Shown in pieces: positions 40,710-49,791 of a DNA stretch of 64,000 nucleotides (position 1 is its first letter; every line of letters starts with the position of its first letter). The DNA comes from an uncultured Sutterella sp. (GTDB taxonomy: Bacteria; Pseudomonadota; Gammaproteobacteria; Burkholderiales; Burkholderiaceae_F): the NCBI GenBank assembly GCA_905197905.1, contig CAJKAP010000005.1, positions 85,069 through 149,068 of the forward strand, given 5' to 3'. Made by a program: the position numbers and the translations under genes. The notes beneath the pieces were generated by a model, which saw nothing but the letters and a program-made list of their open reading frames with translations, did no database searches and was not told the origin of the DNA.

Positions 40710-41888
40710 TTACTTTTGAGGCAAACGAATACGGCTACGATCAATTGCAGCCAAATTCTTAGCACCCGTCAAAATCATCGCCACTTGCAATTCACTCTTA
40801 AGGCGGTTGGCAAAAAGCTCTACCCCATCAGCCAAGCCACCATGTGCACCACGTACAAAATGACGACCAGCAAGGCAAGCATCTGCTCCTAAAGCCAGAT
40901 ACTTTTCAATATCTGTCCCGCGTGCTACCGTACCGTCTACTAAGATCATGCATTTTCCATTAATTCGATCGGCAATAGCCGGAAGAACAGCGGCCGTACC
41001 CGGGGTATCAGCTAAGGTGCGCCCACCATGGTTAGAAACCACTAAACCTGCGGCACCAGATTTGCGGACCAAATCCGCTTCATCAGGGGTCATAATGCCT
41101 TTAAAGAAAAGAGGTAAGGGACTGGCTTTCACCAGTGCCTTCATCTGCTCAAAGGTTTTTGGTTCTACGGTCTGGCCGGCTGTCGCACGAGCAGCACGAC
41201 CTGCAGAATCAAGGTCAATCGTGAGGGCAATAGCCCCGCCTTCATAGGCTTTTTTCATGCGCAAAATGATATCTTCCTGAAGTCGCGGTTTTAAACCGAT
41301 AATGGCCTTTAAGCCATGGCTCTTCAAAGTTTGCAAGCGAGCCTCAAAAACATCAATCGGATCTCCGATACCATCAGCTACTGCCCCTAAGGTACCAGCA
41401 CGATTACAGCCTTCACAAATGGCAGTCACAAATTCTTCTTCAGTTAGTTTTCCGCCCATGTTATAAGTAGTGCCACCAGTCGGAGCAGCCATACACGGCA
41501 TGGAGAGTTTTTCACCAAAAAACTCAAATGTCATATCGGGTTTTTTCACATCATGAATAGCCCGAGCATTCAATTCGACGGCAGCTAACGAATCATAGTT
41601 CGCCTGGAAACTACGGTTTGCTCCCATACCACCAAACCCAGGAACTTGTCCAATACAAGGACCTCGACCATCACATTCGGGACAAACAGCACAACGAGGT
41701 GCCATCATTTCTCGAGCACGAGTGCGAACTTGTTCATACGTCATCTTGCCCGACAATGGGCGTAGTTTCGGTTTAGTTGGGGTCTCTTCAGCAGCCATGG
41801 CTGGGGTTATACCTAAGCCTGAAGCAAGGCCAAAAGCGGCACCACTGCGCAAAAAAGCGCGACGATCTACTTTGACAGGACTTTCCAT
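40710..41888 (-). CDS. Tat-exported FMN-dependent alpha-hydroxy-acid dehydrogenase with Cys4 motif
   Basis: The 392-residue protein starts with a Tat signal (DRRAFLRSGAAFG, cleavage near AMA-A, residue 32), so it folds with cofactor before export. The rest is an FMN alpha-hydroxy-acid oxidase/dehydrogenase barrel with GIMTPDEAD, the active-site His and Arg in SNHGGRTL, and a C-terminal phosphate site (DGTVARGTDIEKYLALGAD). Between signal and barrel is a Cys66-x2-Cys69-x2-Cys72-x5-Cys78 motif (CAVCPECDGRGPC) that could hold an iron or Fe-S centre. It may oxidise lactate-like acids in the periplasm. GAAGGAGATAAAA before the ATG is a perfect 10-base complement of the small RNA seed. Confidence 0.85.
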   Translation of the reverse strand: MESPVKVDRRAFLRSGAAFGLASGLGITPAMAAEETPTKPKLRPLSGKMTYEQVRTRAREMMAPRCAVCPECDGRGPCIGQVPGFGGMGANRSFQANYDSLAAVELNARAIHDVKKPDMTFEFFGEKLSMPCMAAPTGGTTYNMGGKLTEEEFVTAICEGCNRAGTLGAVADGIGDPIDVFEARLQTLKSHGLKAIIGLKPRLQEDIILRMKKAYEGGAIALTIDLDSAGRAARATAGQTVEPKTFEQMKALVKASPLPLFFKGIMTPDEADLVRKSGAAGLVVSNHGGRTLADTPGTAAVLPAIADRINGKCMILVDGTVARGTDIEKYLALGADACLAGRHFVRGAHGGLADGVELFANRLKSELQVAMILTGAKNLAAIDRSRIRLPQK

Positions 41889-42057
41889 TTTTATCTCCTT
41901 CAGTTTGTATAAATGGAATGTAAGGGGTCACTTCCTATCTTAGATGTCTTATGCTTACTTGTACATATGTTTTACAAAGCATAAGAAGTTTGTTTGATAC
42001 TGATCATTTTTTACCCTGGTCTTTACTCTCTTTCCCGAACATTTCTTCACATAAAGC

Positions 42058-42086
42058 AAAACGGCTGGCATTCCACCAACCGTTTC
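42058..42086 (-). terminator. Terminator after the first DUF945 gene
   Basis: On the minus strand AAACGGTTGG pairs with CCAGCCGTTTT (one bulge) around 40-65 bp after the stop of the gene at 42125. Confidence 0.65.
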
Positions 42087-42124
42087 ACTCTAACTCCTCT
42101 CTCTTGCGCAAAAGAGCAGGATAC

Positions 42125-43324
42125 TTATTGAGCTTCTTTCAAAAAGGTCAAGTACTCAAAGGGCAAAACCCAATGGGCAACCAAGGTATTGCCTTCAGCC
42201 TTCCAATCCTTCTTGTCGCTCTGGCGAATCAAAGCACTCAACTCTTTAGCCGCCTGAGTATTGCCTAAAGACGCAGGATTAAAGGTCAAATCGATTTGCG
42301 CCAGCGAAAGACCTTGAGGTTTTTCTTCCTTGGCGAGCAGAACTTTCAACACCGATTTCTGATCGCCCGTGGAAACTACCAACTCAGGAATTGTCACGCG
42401 CAAGGCTCCTTTTTCTAAACCATCAACCCATGCTGCAACCTGCTTTTCGCGAAGAGCTTGGTTGGTGGGCACGTTTTCAAGGTTGATATCGCCCTTTAAC
42501 TGATCAAAGGAAATAAAGGGACCGAGCGTTGTCTTGCCCTTAGCGTCCACTGAGAGATGGGGGCCTGCCTTAAAGTCTTTAAAATCGTAACTCAACGTCC
42601 CCGTGACCAGCATCGAGCCATCTTCTTGCGTTTCCATCTTCTCTAATTTGGCAGACGTGGAAGTCGCGCCCATGTCTAGAGAGAGTTCATTCGCAATGTG
42701 CAACTTCAAGCTATCAAACGTTGCGCCACCTGACTTTCCTTCGCTTTTCATCACCCAATTCTTGATTTCAAAAGCAGCAGCATCGCCTTCGGTAAGAGAA
42801 ATATAAGGGACATCAAAAGCGCTCTTTCCTTCTGCGCTCCAACGCAGAGCCATCTCTTTCATCTCAAATTTAGCCGTGCCGTCTTCACTCACGTAGTTCG
42901 TTGGCATGATATGCCAATCGCCATCTTTGAAGTCACCACGCCAATTGAGTGCCAAATTCAACTGATCTTTGAAAGGAACTTTTCCGTCCTGGGTCAAGTT
43001 CTTGAGAATGCCAGATGTCGTATCACTGACAAAGTGACCCTTCATCGAGAGGCCGAAATTCACGTCTCCCTTCCAGCGCCAGAAATCTTCCACGCCAGCG
43101 GGATTCTTTTCGTCTTCGTACGAGACTTTCACATCAAGAGAACGAGAAGCAAAGGAGCGAGCTGTTTCGGTGACATCAATCGTCAACCCAGATTCCTTTT
43201 CCATCTTCTCAACAATCGTCTTCAATTCGCGATCGAAAACGGTGCCCTGATAGTAAACGAGACCAGCATAAGCGGCAGCAACAACTACGACAACGCCAAC
43301 CCCGGTGGCTACGCCTTTATTCAT
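42125..43324 (-). CDS. DUF945 (YdgA-like) exported/membrane-anchored protein, paralogue A
   Basis: The 399-residue protein belongs to the DUF945/YdgA family of Gram-negative envelope proteins. It begins with an uncleaved-looking membrane segment (GVATGVGVVVVVAAAYAGLVYY) and continues as a beta-rich periplasmic domain with the family hallmark near the C-terminus (LTFNPASLGN and the preceding FISFDQLKGD). Function in the family is unknown; YdgA has been discussed in connection with envelope processes. The start at 43324 is preferred because AAGGAAAAAGAAGAA precedes this ATG and the membrane segment follows at once. The neighbouring gene is a paralogue on the same strand. Confidence 0.75.
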   Translation of the reverse strand: MNKGVATGVGVVVVVAAAYAGLVYYQGTVFDRELKTIVEKMEKESGLTIDVTETARSFASRSLDVKVSYEDEKNPAGVEDFWRWKGDVNFGLSMKGHFVSDTTSGILKNLTQDGKVPFKDQLNLALNWRGDFKDGDWHIMPTNYVSEDGTAKFEMKEMALRWSAEGKSAFDVPYISLTEGDAAAFEIKNWVMKSEGKSGGATFDSLKLHIANELSLDMGATSTSAKLEKMETQEDGSMLVTGTLSYDFKDFKAGPHLSVDAKGKTTLGPFISFDQLKGDINLENVPTNQALREKQVAAWVDGLEKGALRVTIPELVVSTGDQKSVLKVLLAKEEKPQGLSLAQIDLTFNPASLGNTQAAKELSALIRQSDKKDWKAEGNTLVAHWVLPFEYLTFLKEAQ

Positions 43325-43530
43325 TTCTTCTTTTTCCTTGAGAGTCAAAGTGCTATTTGCCACTTTGCTCTACTTTCTGAGAGTTTCTTTTTCACCTACT
43401 TCTGGTAGGTACACTGATTCACGTCATCATAGCAAACTTACTACTCTCGCAACGCGCTGTGTCACTTTCCTTCACACTCATTTAAAAGTGCCATACAAAT
43501 TGCCGTTCTAGCTCTGATTGTCAAAAGAAG

Positions 43531-43564
43531 AAAAAGTCCGACTTCCCGTCAAAGGAAATCGGAC
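43531..43564 (-). terminator. Terminator of DUF945 paralogue B
   Basis: On the minus strand GTCCGATTTCC pairs with GGGAAGTCGGAC, followed by TTTTTCTTC, just after the stop at 43595. Confidence 0.9.
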
Positions 43565-43594
43565 CTTAGTGAGCATGAACCCAGTATTTAACCT

Positions 43595-44761
43595 TTATGG
43601 GTTGGCACTCTCAGGAAAAATTTCATCATACGCAGGTAGCACCCAACGTACGATAAATTTTTCACCCTCTTGACGCCAGTATTTGCGATCTTGCTGACGA
43701 ATAAATTTCCGCAATTCTGAGGAAGCCACCGTTGTGCCTAAAGAAGCTGGATCAAAGGTAAGATCAATCGTGCCAATGGAAGGTTGATTATCCACCGTTT
43801 GCTTTCCAATGACCATTTTCAGAGTGGAGGTTTTGTCTCCCGTTGAAATGCTAAGAGGCAACTCTATTTTTAAAGAGCCATCATTGAGCACCTTCTTCCA
43901 GAGTTCCAGAAGTTTCTCATCGCTCGCATAGGACACGTCTGGCATATTCACAGTATGCACTTCACCTTTAAGTGAGTCAAAGGAAATAAAAGGCGCGCCT
44001 TTTAAGCCCTTGAGTTCATAAATGCCGTTCACCGTGAGAAGAGTAATACCATCGTCGAGCGTTTCGCGCTTCTCTAGCGTAGATTCACTGGTAAGCGGCC
44101 CAAAGTCAAGATTCACGGCATTTTGAAAATTGATCTTGAGGCCATCAAAACTCATCGTACCTTTGTTGCCATCGGCTTCCATGGACCAGTTGGTGAGAAC
44201 TACTTCACCTTGATTTTTCCCATTGACAGAGATCAGCGGAATCTCAAAGGATCCTTGAGACTTAGCGTTCCAGCGAAGGTTCATTTCTTCGGTTTTGAGT
44301 TGATCGCCTGTCTTAGCATTAGTGAAGTCAATAGGCTCAACCTGCCAATGGACGTCTTCAAACTGACCTTGCCAATTGAGATTTGCCACAATGTGGTCTT
44401 TAAATAGCTCTTTTCCTTCTTGCGTGAAATCTTTAAAAATGCCAGCCTGTGGATCAGTCGAAAATTCTCCTTTCACTGCCAGTCCAAACTTTACTTCGCC
44501 TACGAATCGAAGCAGTGGACTTGGAAGTTCGAGCAAGGGATCTTTAGGAAGCACATAAACATAAACCTCAACCGAACGCGAATCAAAGGTTCGCCCAAGC
44601 TCTTTCATTTCGAGGCGCAGGTTGGGATTTTTTTCGGTGAATTTATCGAGCGAAGCGGCAGCCTCTTGATCAAAAAACATGCCTTGGTAATAGATGAGAC
44701 CAGCGTAACCCGCTCCAATGATCGCCACAGCGCCCACGCCAGCAAATAGTCCTTTTTTCAT
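43595..44761 (-). CDS. DUF945 (YdgA-like) exported/membrane-anchored protein, paralogue B
   Basis: The 388-residue paralogue has the same N-terminal membrane segment (GLFAGVGAVAIIGAGYAGLIYYQG) and beta-rich periplasmic body with FISFDSLKGE and LTFDPASLGT near the end. It is divergently transcribed from the first TonB-dependent receptor, with 254 bp between, and a Fur box lies in that gap nearer the receptor. Each DUF945 gene has its own terminator, so they are separate units. Start 44761 is set by the membrane segment and GAAGAGAGAATAACG; an in-frame upstream ATG would add 23 residues that do not resemble the family. Confidence 0.75.
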   Translation of the reverse strand: MKKGLFAGVGAVAIIGAGYAGLIYYQGMFFDQEAAASLDKFTEKNPNLRLEMKELGRTFDSRSVEVYVYVLPKDPLLELPSPLLRFVGEVKFGLAVKGEFSTDPQAGIFKDFTQEGKELFKDHIVANLNWQGQFEDVHWQVEPIDFTNAKTGDQLKTEEMNLRWNAKSQGSFEIPLISVNGKNQGEVVLTNWSMEADGNKGTMSFDGLKINFQNAVNLDFGPLTSESTLEKRETLDDGITLLTVNGIYELKGLKGAPFISFDSLKGEVHTVNMPDVSYASDEKLLELWKKVLNDGSLKIELPLSISTGDKTSTLKMVIGKQTVDNQPSIGTIDLTFDPASLGTTVASSELRKFIRQQDRKYWRQEGEKFIVRWVLPAYDEIFPESANP

Positions 44762-44950
44762 CGTTATTCTCTCTTCAGGTGAAATTGAACTTAATACGCC
44801 AGAACCTTTCACAAACAAGGTTTCCGACATACCGATATTTGCTTTTCATCTTAACAAACTTTCCTCGCTTCTCTTCTTTTCTTTTCCTTTGCGCCTTGAG
44901 TCAAAAAAGTCCTTTCTCTCAAGGATTACCCTATCCGTATTACAAAAAGA

Positions 44951-44990
44951 TTGCTCTTTTACATTTTGAGAATTAGAATCATTATCGTTT
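44951..44990 (+). promoter_or_regulatory. Fur-box promoter of TonB-dependent receptor 1
   Basis: TTGCTC (44951-44956), a 17-bp spacer and TAGAAT (44974-44979) form the promoter. A Fur-like box at 44968-44986 (16 of 19 matches by my count) covers the -10. Confidence 0.8.
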
Positions 44991-45015
44991 ACAACCATAA
45001 CTAAACTTGACCAAC

Positions 45016-47172
45016 ATGAAATACACACCTCTAGCCTTAGCGCTATTCGCCTCTTTTGGCGTAATGGCCGCTGAAAATACCACTGATTCTTCTGAACTTA
45101 CCGATAAAAACACTGATTCCTCTACTGGTATCGAACTCGCTGATACCGTCGTGCGGCCAGACTATATCGAAATCGAGCGTCTCGCCAACACTAAAGAAAT
45201 CATTGTTCTCACCAAGGAGCAACTCCAACAACAAGGCAATCGAACCATGACCGATGCCTTGCGAAAAATTCCTTCTGTAAATGTCAATACCGCAGGGCTT
45301 AATTCCATCGATATTCGCGGGCAAGGCTCAGCCACGGTTGAAAGCAACCTGCAAGTTTTGATTGATGGCGCTCCCATCACCTCAATTACCTCTCACCCCT
45401 TCTCCATGTCCTATGACGTCATTCCAGTGGAACAACTCGAACGCATCGAAGTGATTCCTGGTGGTGGCTCTGTCATGTACGGCTCTGGTGCCGTAGGCGG
45501 GATTGTGAGTATGACGAGCTCTTTGCAAGCACTTAAAGAGCCACGTACCAATCTCTGGGGTGAGTGGAATTCCAAAGGCTACCGCATTGGGGCCACCGCA
45601 GGAACCACCTTTGCAGAAAATCGTGGCGCTGTGGAATTTTCCGCTAGCAAACTCGATCGCGATCTCTACTTTAAGAACACCTTTGCAAAAACCGAGTACT
45701 ACTCCGCGGGGGTGCGCTGGAACTTCACGCCTAAACACCAAGTCCTCGTGCGCGCTAGCCACATGGAAGAAGACGCACAGTTTGTGGGCGTTATCAATCG
45801 CTTGAAACTCTTGAAATATGGTCGCGATTATGACCCAGGCACAACACGTGACTTTATCGGGATTGACGAAAATGGCGATTTGATCGAAGTCCAGAAGCCC
45901 AACTATATCCACGGCGACAAGAAGCTCGATATGGTAAGTGTCTCTTATCGAGGCGAGCTCACAGACAAAGTTGAACTCTTGAGCGATGCCTACTACGACA
46001 AAGGCTACTACCAGGGGATCAACGACGAAACGCAGAAGATGGATATCAAAGGCTATGGCCTGCGCAGTAAAGTCAACTGGAAGTACATGGATGGCGGTCA
46101 GCTCTTAATTGGGTTAGATCTTTTGCGTCAAACCGCAGATCTTAACTACGATAGTTTTGACTGGGTTAACGACGGCTATATGTCAGTGCCCTACTCCTTC
46201 CACTATCAAAAAGACATCACAGCGCTCTTTGCATTAAACACCAACCGTTGGGGTAAGTGGGAGCTGAACGAAGGGGCTCGCTATGAAATTGCTCGCTGGA
46301 GCTTTGATAAGCAAGGGAAATTCCAAAACGGCGAAGGCAAGAGCGCAGCAGACCGCAAGAATGTCGCGTTTGACCTTTCGCTTGCCTATCTCTATAGCGA
46401 CACAGACCGAGTTTATGCTCGCTACGAACGTGGCTACACCTTGCCTGACGGCTTGCAGATTGCTGACCAAATCGCAGAGCAAGACCCCGTGACCCGTGTG
46501 AAGAGCAAACACTTGGAAGTCACCAAGGCTGATGACGAACACTACGACATCTTTGAAATTGGTTGGCGTCATGTGTTCCCGTGGACTACGGCTAACGTCA
46601 CTCTCTGGTACACCAAGACCGAAAACCAGTTGAGTCGCTACTACGAATTTAGCCCTGCTGGATTTGGTATCAAGACCGTGAACCTCCTTGACACCGATCG
46701 TTGGGGCGCGGATATTGCGTTCTCCCAAAAGTTCGGACGCTTCACCTTTGATGAATCCTATAGCTACAGCATGGGGAAGACCTCTTGTCACGATCTTGAA
46801 AAGTGTAAACAGGTCAAAGAAAATGCCGAATTCACCGATAAAGGACTCATGAAAGTGCCTAAGCACAAAGTGGTTCTTCATGCGAATTGGGACATCCTTG
46901 ATACATTGAGTGCTGATATCACCTATATCTATCAAGGCAAGTACACCAACTTTACGCATGAAAAGAATGCTGATGACGGTTTCATGAAGGGCTACGGTCT
47001 CACTAATGTTGGGCTCAAATACCGCCCGAATGACCATATTCAAGTCTACGCTGGGATCAATAACGTTTTTGATAAAGAGTACTTTGAATACGGCACGGCT
47101 GCAGGTAGCTGGCAATCGGTGATGCCTGGTGCAGAACGTATGTACTACATCGGGATGAAAGCCATCTGGTAA
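45016..47172 (+). CDS. TonB-dependent outer-membrane receptor 1
   Basis: The 718-residue protein has a signal peptide (cleavage after VMAA, residue 18), a short N-terminal region with a TonB-box-like segment (ELADTVVRP), a plug domain (about 45-165, with DALRKIPSVNV, IDIRGQG, GGGSVMYGSGAVGGIV) and a 22-strand barrel ending in AIW. It should import a ferric siderophore, haem or other iron compound using the ExbB-ExbD-TonB proteins encoded just downstream. Its Fur-box promoter supports an iron function; the ligand cannot be told. It is about two-thirds identical by eye to the next gene. Confidence 0.93.
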   Translation: MKYTPLALALFASFGVMAAENTTDSSELTDKNTDSSTGIELADTVVRPDYIEIERLANTKEIIVLTKEQLQQQGNRTMTDALRKIPSVNVNTAGLNSIDIRGQGSATVESNLQVLIDGAPITSITSHPFSMSYDVIPVEQLERIEVIPGGGSVMYGSGAVGGIVSMTSSLQALKEPRTNLWGEWNSKGYRIGATAGTTFAENRGAVEFSASKLDRDLYFKNTFAKTEYYSAGVRWNFTPKHQVLVRASHMEEDAQFVGVINRLKLLKYGRDYDPGTTRDFIGIDENGDLIEVQKPNYIHGDKKLDMVSVSYRGELTDKVELLSDAYYDKGYYQGINDETQKMDIKGYGLRSKVNWKYMDGGQLLIGLDLLRQTADLNYDSFDWVNDGYMSVPYSFHYQKDITALFALNTNRWGKWELNEGARYEIARWSFDKQGKFQNGEGKSAADRKNVAFDLSLAYLYSDTDRVYARYERGYTLPDGLQIADQIAEQDPVTRVKSKHLEVTKADDEHYDIFEIGWRHVFPWTTANVTLWYTKTENQLSRYYEFSPAGFGIKTVNLLDTDRWGADIAFSQKFGRFTFDESYSYSMGKTSCHDLEKCKQVKENAEFTDKGLMKVPKHKVVLHANWDILDTLSADITYIYQGKYTNFTHEKNADDGFMKGYGLTNVGLKYRPNDHIQVYAGINNVFDKEYFEYGTAAGSWQSVMPGAERMYYIGMKAIW

Positions 47173-47279
47173 AACATTCCGCTGTTACCCTCTCCCTTCT
47201 CGGGATGGAATGTTACCGAGTGAGCCAAAAGCGTTAATCGGAGAGCTTTTCCAAGCCTTCACTCAGAGACTTCTATCTC

Positions 47280-47310
47280 GGGAAGAGGAGAGTTACCTCT
47301 TCCCATTTTT
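47280..47310 (+). terminator. Terminator between the two receptors
   Basis: GGGAAGAGG and CCTCTTCCC form a perfect 9-bp stem with a 7-nt loop followed by ATTTTT, so receptor 2 depends on its own promoter. Confidence 0.85.
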
Positions 47311-47405
47311 CCTTCTCTCACAGTCTTTTTAAATCACCAAAATTTGACGATCTTTCCTACCAAAAGCTAGGTGCTATTGGCCAAGAAATCTAAGTCTAAA
47401 GAGAA

Positions 47406-47441
47406 TTGCATTTTTACTAATTGATAAGTAGAATCATTCTC
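47406..47441 (+). promoter_or_regulatory. Fur-box promoter of TonB-dependent receptor 2
   Basis: TTGCAT (47406-47411), a 17-bp spacer and TAGAAT (47429-47434) with a Fur-like box at 47423-47441 (15 of 19 by my count). The arrangement repeats that of receptor 1. Confidence 0.8.
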
Positions 47442-47471
47442 GTTTACAAAAACTCCCCTATTTTTATAACT

Positions 47472-49634
47472 ATGAAACACACTACTCTAGCCCTTGCCTT
47501 GTTGGCTTCTTTCTCGGTAATGGCCGCAGAAAATGCCGCAGATGAGACAGACTCTATCCTAGATCAGGCTTCTGAAAAAGCCGATGGCGTTGAACTTGCC
47601 GATACGGTGGTTCGTCCCGATTACATCGAAATCGAACGCCTCTCGAACAGTAAAGAAATTATCGTCATCACAAAGGATCAGATCCAGCAAGACGGTAACC
47701 GCACCATAACCGATGCCCTTCGCAAGGTGCCATCGATCACCGTTGGCGCCTCTGGGATGAACCAAATTGACATTCGCGGTCAAGGTTCTGAATCCGCTAA
47801 AAAGAATCTTCAAGTGTTGATTGACGGAGCCCCAATTACTTCCGTGACCTCCCACCCCTTCACGATGTCCTATGACGTCATTCCTGTGGAACAGCTCGAA
47901 CGTATCGAAGTGATTCCTGGCGGTGGTTCCGTGATGTACGGCTCTGGCGCAGTGGGCGGTATCGTGAGTATGACGAGCTCCCTGCAAGCCATGAAAGAAC
48001 CTCGTTCTACACTTTGGGGCGAATGGAATAGTAAAGGCTACCGCGCTGGTTTAACCGCTGGAACAACCTTTGCCGACAACCGTGGTGCCGTGGAATTCTC
48101 GGCCAGCAAACTTGATCGTGACCTCTTCTTTAAGAACACTTATGCCGACACCGAATACTACTCGGCTGGTGTCCGTTGGAATTTAACCCCAACTCAACAG
48201 ATTCTTCTTCGTGCAAGCCATATGAAAGAAGAGTCCCAGTATTTGGGTAACGTCTCTCGCCGAAACTTGATGAAATACGGTCGTGACTACGAAGCACCGC
48301 TTGAAACCATCAAGGTGGGGATTGATGAAGCCACTGGCAAATTCATTACGACCAAGCGTCCTTCCTACCTTCGCGGTGACAAAGAATTGAACATGGTGAG
48401 CTTATCCCATCGTGGTCAAGTCACCGACAAGGTTGAACTCTTTAATGACCTTTACTTCAACGAAGGCTACTACCAAGGTCAAAAGGGCAACGAAAAGACC
48501 ATGGATATCCGTGGTTATGGCTTGCGTAGCAAGGCTAACTGGAAATACATGGACGGTGGTCAATTGCTCGTTGGGATTGATCTCTTGCATCAATACGCAG
48601 ACCTCCATTACGACAACTACACGACGCAAAATCGTGTCAGTATGGTCATTCCTTATAACTTCGAATACCAGAAAGATACGTACGCTATTTTTGCCGTCAA
48701 TACAAACCGTTGGGGCAAGTGGGAGCTTAACGAAGGGGCTCGCTACGAACTGACTAAGTGGAGCTTTGACAAGAGTGGCTCTTTGGCCGAAGGTGATGGC
48801 GTTGGCGAAAGTAATCGCCGCAACACTGCGTTCGACCTCTCGCTCGCCTACCTCTACAGCGATACGGGTCGTGTGTATGGTCGCTATGAACGTGGCTACA
48901 CCATTCCTGACGGTATCGAAATTGCAGACCAGCTTAGACGACGTAACCCTGTGACTAATAAAAAGGAAGCATACCTTGTTCCTACACAGGCTGATGACGA
49001 GCACTACGACATCTTTGAAATTGGTTGGCGTGAAGCTTTCCCCTGGACCACGGCTAGCGTGACCTTGTGGTATACGCGTACGCAAAACCAGATGAGCCGC
49101 TTCTATCAGACGGGCGTCAATGGGCTTGAAATGAAGACCGTGAATTTGCTCGATACGGATCGTTGGGGTGCAGACGTAGCCTTCTCGCAGAAATTGTGGC
49201 GCTTCACCTTTGACGAAGCCTATAGCTACACCATGGGTAAAACGCGCTGCCACGATGCCGCACAGTGTGCTCTCCTGGAAAAAGACGATGACTACACTGA
49301 TAAAGGTTTGATGAAAGTGCCTCAGCACAAACTCACCTTGCGTGCCAACTGGGACATTACCGATACCTGGAGCGCAAACATCACTTACCTCTACCAGGGT
49401 AAGTACACCAACTTTATCCGTAATTCGGACAAAGACGATGGCTTCTTCAAGGGTTATGAACTCACCGATATTGGCGTGAAGTACCGTCCAAATGAACATC
49501 TCCAGTTCTATGCAGGTATTAACAACGTCTTTGACAAAGAATACTTTGAGTACGGCTCTGCTGCTGGTAGTTCCCAGACGATTATCCCTGGCCCAGAACG
49601 TATGTACTACATCGGAATGAAGGCCATCTGGTAA
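47472..49634 (+). CDS. TonB-dependent outer-membrane receptor 2
   Basis: The 720-residue paralogue of receptor 1 has the same signal peptide type (MKHTTLALALLASFSVMAA), TonB-box-like ELADTVVRP, plug and barrel, with greatest divergence in the extracellular loops, as expected if the two import different ligands. The start is at 47472: the Fur box and -10 lie within the upstream in-frame stretch, so a start there would precede transcription. The final GMKAIW is an outer-membrane C-terminus. A nested hairpin with T-run separates it from exbB. Confidence 0.93.
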   Translation: MKHTTLALALLASFSVMAAENAADETDSILDQASEKADGVELADTVVRPDYIEIERLSNSKEIIVITKDQIQQDGNRTITDALRKVPSITVGASGMNQIDIRGQGSESAKKNLQVLIDGAPITSVTSHPFTMSYDVIPVEQLERIEVIPGGGSVMYGSGAVGGIVSMTSSLQAMKEPRSTLWGEWNSKGYRAGLTAGTTFADNRGAVEFSASKLDRDLFFKNTYADTEYYSAGVRWNLTPTQQILLRASHMKEESQYLGNVSRRNLMKYGRDYEAPLETIKVGIDEATGKFITTKRPSYLRGDKELNMVSLSHRGQVTDKVELFNDLYFNEGYYQGQKGNEKTMDIRGYGLRSKANWKYMDGGQLLVGIDLLHQYADLHYDNYTTQNRVSMVIPYNFEYQKDTYAIFAVNTNRWGKWELNEGARYELTKWSFDKSGSLAEGDGVGESNRRNTAFDLSLAYLYSDTGRVYGRYERGYTIPDGIEIADQLRRRNPVTNKKEAYLVPTQADDEHYDIFEIGWREAFPWTTASVTLWYTRTQNQMSRFYQTGVNGLEMKTVNLLDTDRWGADVAFSQKLWRFTFDEAYSYTMGKTRCHDAAQCALLEKDDDYTDKGLMKVPQHKLTLRANWDITDTWSANITYLYQGKYTNFIRNSDKDDGFFKGYELTDIGVKYRPNEHLQFYAGINNVFDKEYFEYGSAAGSSQTIIPGPERMYYIGMKAIW

Positions 49635-49661
49635 TCCGTTTACTCACGTAACCTCTACCTT

Positions 49662-49758
49662 TTCCTCTCGAGTGGATTCTCTGTCTTTGTAGGGCAAAAA
49701 CTTGGCGTGCTAAGTTTTTGCTCTAGGGGAGCCTCTCGAGAGGAATATTCGTTTTTTC
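49662..49758 (+). terminator. Nested hairpin/terminator between receptor 2 and exbB
   Basis: An outer 11-bp stem (TTCCTCTCGAG 49662-49672 with CTCGAGAGGAA 49735-49745) encloses a second perfect stem (GCAAAAACTT with AAGTTTTTGC). TATTCGTTTTTTCG follows. The outer stem with its T-run is terminator-like, so read-through from the receptor into exbB-exbD-tonB would be partial. Confidence 0.7.
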
Positions 49759-49791
49759 GTTATACGTTTTTTATTGAAAAGGTTTCCTACT

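Noticed and set aside
48402..49499. Long antisense frame within TonB-dependent receptor 2 (similar ones in receptor 1, allantoinase and transcarbamylases)
   Set aside because: Long mirror frames arise from the codon bias of the sense genes, which have complete domain evidence.
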